From: Candidatus Onthoplasma faecigallinarum
GTDB taxonomy: Bacteria; Bacillota; Clostridia; Christensenellales; UBA1242
DNA: 24,560 nucleotides
Direction: 5' to 3'
NCBI GenBank assembly: GCA_018715225.1
Contig: DVMB01000047.1
Location: 1 to 24,560 of the forward strand
Made by a program: the position numbers and the translations under genes
Shown here: positions 21,650 through 24,560 of the stretch, piece after piece
Numbering within the stretch: the first letter of the stretch is position 1
Layout of the letters: every line of letters starts with the position of its first letter
Notes under the pieces: generated by a model
What the model was told of the DNA's origin: nothing
Databases searched by the model: none
The model's input: only the letters and a program-made list of their open reading frames with translations

Positions 21650-22870
21650 ATGAAAACCGCAGATTTAATCCCATTGATTTTATTAGAATTAAATGAGTGT
21701 GATAAATATGGTTTTGAACTTACTAAATCTATTGAAAACAAATCTCATGGAAAAATCATAATCAAACAACCCACTCTGTACACTATCCTTAAAAAACTTG
21801 AAAAAACTAAATTCATTACATCTTATTGGCAAGATAGTGAGATCGGCGGAAAACGCCATTACTATAAAATTACCGACAATGGAAGAATGCAAGTCGCTAC
21901 CCTTCCTAGTTTTGATGCTCTCATAAATATTATTGTGAATTCCAATGATGACGACAATGTTGCCGATGATGATACTTATCCTGCGACAAATAATATAGAA
22001 ACCACGCAATTAAATGATAGCCATGACAATATCTCTATAATGGATAGTATTATGGAAACTAATGATTTGTCCCCTTCTATGCCGATTGACAACAAAGTTT
22101 CAATCCTCCCCAGCGAAGATGTATTTTCAAATGAGCATATTGATACGGCTACAGAAATGGAAATAAACAAAGCAAATTCTTCTATCCTTAAGACTGAAAA
22201 AGAGACCACTGAAGAAAAATTTGCTACAAATAGAGACGTTACGAAATTTATTGAAAAAGATAATAACGTGCCTATCTCCAACAATTATAGAGATAACCTC
22301 GCTGCCTTAGTAGATGAAAAATCTAAAAACAATAGTTTAGACCTAGTAGATTTGCCTTCTTACGACCAAAAATATGAACAAATAAAATATGTGGATTATA
22401 TTGATATTAAGAAGGATGATAAATACAAATCCGCCAAAAATACCGCTAAAAATATGTTGTACAAGGTATTATCTACATCGGGTTACCTATTGTTGTTGCT
22501 TATAATATGTGCTATTACCACAAACTTTACTGGGACAAGTGCATTATATTACACCTTCCTTTTAATTGGAATCGTTTCCCTGATATTCTATCCTACCATT
22601 TATATAGCCAATTATGAAAAGTTTAGACTAATGTGTGCGGACGGAAAATTCAAAAATGATTTAAAAAAGCCCGCTATAATCATGCTAGCAATAGAATTGG
22701 TTATAATAATCGTATGCATAATTGTAAATATTAATATAGGCAACAATACCATGACTGAGTTGTTCAGTATTCATAATTTTGCTAACCTTTATGCCCCACT
22801 ACTCTTGTCTACAACTATGTTTATAGATTTGTTATTCAATTACATATTTATGAAAAAATTGAATAAATAG
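21650..22870 (+). CDS. PadR winged-helix domain fused to a four-helix membrane domain
   Basis: A 406-residue protein. Residues 1-92 are a PadR-family winged helix: DKYGFELTKSIE (18-29), PTLYTILKKLEKTKFI (41-56) and the wing GGKRHYYKITDNGR (66-79). A long acidic, Asn/Ser-rich, probably disordered linker follows (about 93-268). Four predicted membrane helices then come at about 273-291, 298-320, 341-362 and 378-401. PadR proteins normally are soluble with a C-terminal dimerisation helix, so this is an unusual membrane-tethered form. It leads an operon with an ABC ATPase 6 nt downstream and a permease. It probably senses a membrane or extracellular cue (drug, peptide, lipid) and regulates the transporter. 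The ligand is unknown and no functional name can be given. Confidence 0.85.
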   Translation: MKTADLIPLILLELNECDKYGFELTKSIENKSHGKIIIKQPTLYTILKKLEKTKFITSYWQDSEIGGKRHYYKITDNGRMQVATLPSFDALINIIVNSNDDDNVADDDTYPATNNIETTQLNDSHDNISIMDSIMETNDLSPSMPIDNKVSILPSEDVFSNEHIDTATEMEINKANSSILKTEKETTEEKFATNRDVTKFIEKDNNVPISNNYRDNLAALVDEKSKNNSLDLVDLPSYDQKYEQIKYVDYIDIKKDDKYKSAKNTAKNMLYKVLSTSGYLLLLLIICAITTNFTGTSALYYTFLLIGIVSLIFYPTIYIANYEKFRLMCADGKFKNDLKKPAIIMLAIELVIIIVCIIVNINIGNNTMTELFSIHNFANLYAPLLLSTTMFIDLLFNYIFMKKLNK

Positions 22871-22876
22871 GAGCTA

Positions 22877-23812
22877 ATGATGATACCAGTATTAAGTATT
22901 AGAAATTTGACCAAAATGTACGGAGCGAAGAAAGTTGTAAATAGTATAACTTTTGATGTTTTTCCTGGTCAAATTTTTGGTTTTGTAGGACCTAATGGAG
23001 CTGGAAAATCTACTACTATAAGAATGATAACCGGACTTACTCCAATTACTGAAGGAGAGATCAGGATATGCGGTTATAGTGTTAAAAGGAGTTTCAAACA
23101 AGCGATCGCCAATGTAGGAGCAGTTGTCGAAATGCCACAACTTTACCCTTATTTGTCCGGGATGAACAATCTAAAACTATTCGCTAGCTTTTACGGCAAA
23201 CAAGCTTTGGCTAGAATTCCGCAAATTGTCAAACTTGTTGGAATGGAAAACCGAATTCATGATAAATTGTCTACCTACTCTCTAGGTATGAAACAAAGAT
23301 TGGGTATTGCGCAAGCTCTACTAAACAAACCAAACCTTTTGATACTCGATGAACCAACAAATGGTCTGGACCCTAATGGTATTGTTGAGATAAGAAATAT
23401 TTTAAAGGTTTTGGCAGAAAAAGAACATATGGCAATTATTATTTCTAGCCATAACCTAGCAGAACTAGAACATACTTGTGATGTCATTGGCCTAATAAAT
23501 AATGGTAAGATTATAGAACTTAGGACTATGCAAGAGATCAAAGGCATTGTGTCATCAAAACAGCGAGTACAATTTATATGTAATTACCCTAATTATGCTG
23601 CATTGTTGCTGAAGAAAAAATACCAGTTGGACAGCAAAGTCGTAGGTAACTCAGTATTAGTACCTCTAAAAGAGGCCAATATTGCCACAATAATAACTTA
23701 TTTGACTTATAAAAAGGTAAAAATTTACAGCATCAAGAAGATTCAAAAATCTTTGGAAGAATTATATTTTGAATTGTTGAACAACGATAGACCGTCAACA
23801 AGTATTATTTAG
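22877..23812 (+). CDS. ABC transporter ATP-binding protein (bacitracin/lantibiotic-export type)
   Basis: A 311-residue ATPase of the BcrA/NatA-like class that powers an ABC-2 exporter. Walker A GPNGAGKSTT near residue 40, a Q-loop region AVVEMPQLYPYLSG near 80, signature YSLGMKQRLGIAQ near 136, Walker B LLILDEPTNGLDP near 155 and switch His in ISSHNLAELE near 191. The C-terminal 90 residues are an accessory domain typical of this class. AGGAG lies 3 nt before the first ATG and 6 nt before the second (22880), so the second Met may be the true start. It is coupled to the PadR-membrane gene upstream and the permease downstream. The substrate is not deducible; antimicrobial peptide export or immunity is one option. 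Confidence 0.93.
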   Translation: MMIPVLSIRNLTKMYGAKKVVNSITFDVFPGQIFGFVGPNGAGKSTTIRMITGLTPITEGEIRICGYSVKRSFKQAIANVGAVVEMPQLYPYLSGMNNLKLFASFYGKQALARIPQIVKLVGMENRIHDKLSTYSLGMKQRLGIAQALLNKPNLLILDEPTNGLDPNGIVEIRNILKVLAEKEHMAIIISSHNLAELEHTCDVIGLINNGKIIELRTMQEIKGIVSSKQRVQFICNYPNYAALLLKKKYQLDSKVVGNSVLVPLKEANIATIITYLTYKKVKIYSIKKIQKSLEELYFELLNNDRPSTSII

Positions 23813-23819
23813 GAGTATT

Positions 23820-24560
23820 ATGTTTAAAGTCATTTCTGCAGAATTGAAAAAAATGGTATCCAAGCCGGGAATTTATGTCCTCGCTATTTTGCTTGCCATA
23901 ATTTTGGTATTGGGAGTATTCATTTATAACCCGACCGTCTACTCTACCTCAAATATAACCTTAACTGGTAGCACCGTTATGGAAAAATATACTTATTTTA
24001 TTGGTGAAGGTTCAGGAAGTATCAAATTACAGGCAGATAGTTCAATAACTGACGCATCTAATAAAATTTTGTCGTATACTATAGACGGAAAAACTCAAGA
24101 AGAAAATATCAATAATTTATATGATACATTTGTAATGTATTACAATAACTATAGAGAGGCTGCGTATAATGATACTCCTGCCAATGTGATTACAACCTAT
24201 AGAAATAACCTCGTCAACGCATTAAACAGCTTAAATACTGCTATTACTACCGGCGTAAATAATTCATCTGCTGGAGCTTATACAATTTTAACCACTAGAT
24301 CAAATTATGATAGATATACCTCAGCCTATGAAAGTGTAAGGACTTTGTTTAACACCAACACATCAAATATAGCTGATATATGTCAGGAATACGAAGATAG
24401 TTATAGAAATGATTTTACCTCTTCTATCGATGCACTTATCTACCCTACTTTGAGCGAAGAGTTGATTAGGGATTATACAGTAAATGAAGAAGGGACAAAA
24501 TTACATACAGAATTATCTAGATTAAACGATATAAATGACTCAATTCAATCAATTTATAAC
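23820..24560 (+). CDS. ABC-2 type permease, N-terminal part (cut by window end)
   Basis: The frame opens at ATG 23820 with AGGAG six bases upstream, 7 nt after the ATPase gene, and stays open for 247 codons to the window edge. It begins MFKVISAELKKMVSKPGIYV, a short cytosolic amphipathic start, then one membrane helix at about 17-36. About 200 polar residues follow, rich in Asn, Ser and Tyr, probably an extracellular loop. This topology (helix 1, large outer loop, later helices) is typical of ABC-2 permeases of the NatB/YhgE-like kind. The remaining helices should lie beyond 24560. It is presumed to be the partner of the ATPase just upstream. Confidence 0.8.
   Translation, partial: MFKVISAELKKMVSKPGIYVLAILLAIILVLGVFIYNPTVYSTSNITLTGSTVMEKYTYFIGEGSGSIKLQADSSITDASNKILSYTIDGKTQEENINNLYDTFVMYYNNYREAAYNDTPANVITTYRNNLVNALNSLNTAITTGVNNSSAGAYTILTTRSNYDRYTSAYESVRTLFNTNTSNIADICQEYEDSYRNDFTSSIDALIYPTLSEELIRDYTVNEEGTKLHTELSRLNDINDSIQSIYN

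Noticed and set aside
1..24560. CRISPR arrays, insertion sequences or prophage
   Set aside because: No regularly spaced repeats, transposase genes, terminal inverted repeats or phage structural genes were seen; the recombinase has no cargo or attachment duplications.

Overview
The window is AT-rich, densely coded bacterial chromosome. The families, gene order, T-box leader, Shine-Dalgarno sites and Cheo-type SOS box point to an uncultured low-GC Bacillota, most likely of class Clostridia. UGA is used as a stop and the genetic code looks standard. Nothing resembles phage, a transposon or CRISPR. Taxonomy is inferred from gene content only.

Layout. 1-1010 (minus strand): a Cof-type HAD phosphatase behind a tRNA-Glu(CTC) gene. 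1104-4223 (plus): a short comEC without its metallo-beta-lactamase domain, holA (DNA polymerase III delta) and a YgjP-like metalloprotease. 4275-4529 (minus): rpsT. 4621-6973 (plus): murI and glmS, for peptidoglycan precursors. 6990-9248 (minus): a class A penicillin-binding protein. 9340-17294 (plus): a tight run miaB-mutS-mutL-miaA-ynbB-like, joining tRNA modification at A37 with mismatch repair. This order is familiar in Clostridia, but hfq is absent between miaA and ynbB. 17295-18023 is a 0.7 kb non-coding gap. 18024-19313 (minus): serS, controlled by a complete T-box leader whose specifier (UCU) and T-box base (UGGC) both fit tRNA-Ser. 19746-20786 (plus): a XerS-like tyrosine recombinase. 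20967-21551 (plus): lexA with its own SOS box. 21650-24560 (plus): a PadR winged-helix protein fused to a four-helix membrane domain, then an ABC ATPase and an ABC permease cut by the window end.

Most notable points. (1) The gap at 17295-18023 holds a perfect 15-bp inverted repeat with a 6-bp centre, the geometry of a Xer/dif recombination site. Single half-sites lie at 17829 and at 19672, the latter over the putative promoter of the recombinase gene. A cluster of DnaA-box-like sequences surrounds the palindrome. I read this as a candidate single-recombinase (XerS/dif-like) chromosome-resolution module. (2) Several genes (comEC, holA, miaB, probably the PBP gene) have a -10 box 6-10 nt before the start codon and no Shine-Dalgarno sequence, so they look leaderless, while neighbours have clear Shine-Dalgarno sites. 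(3) The PadR-membrane fusion next to an ABC exporter may be a membrane-anchored regulator-transporter unit.
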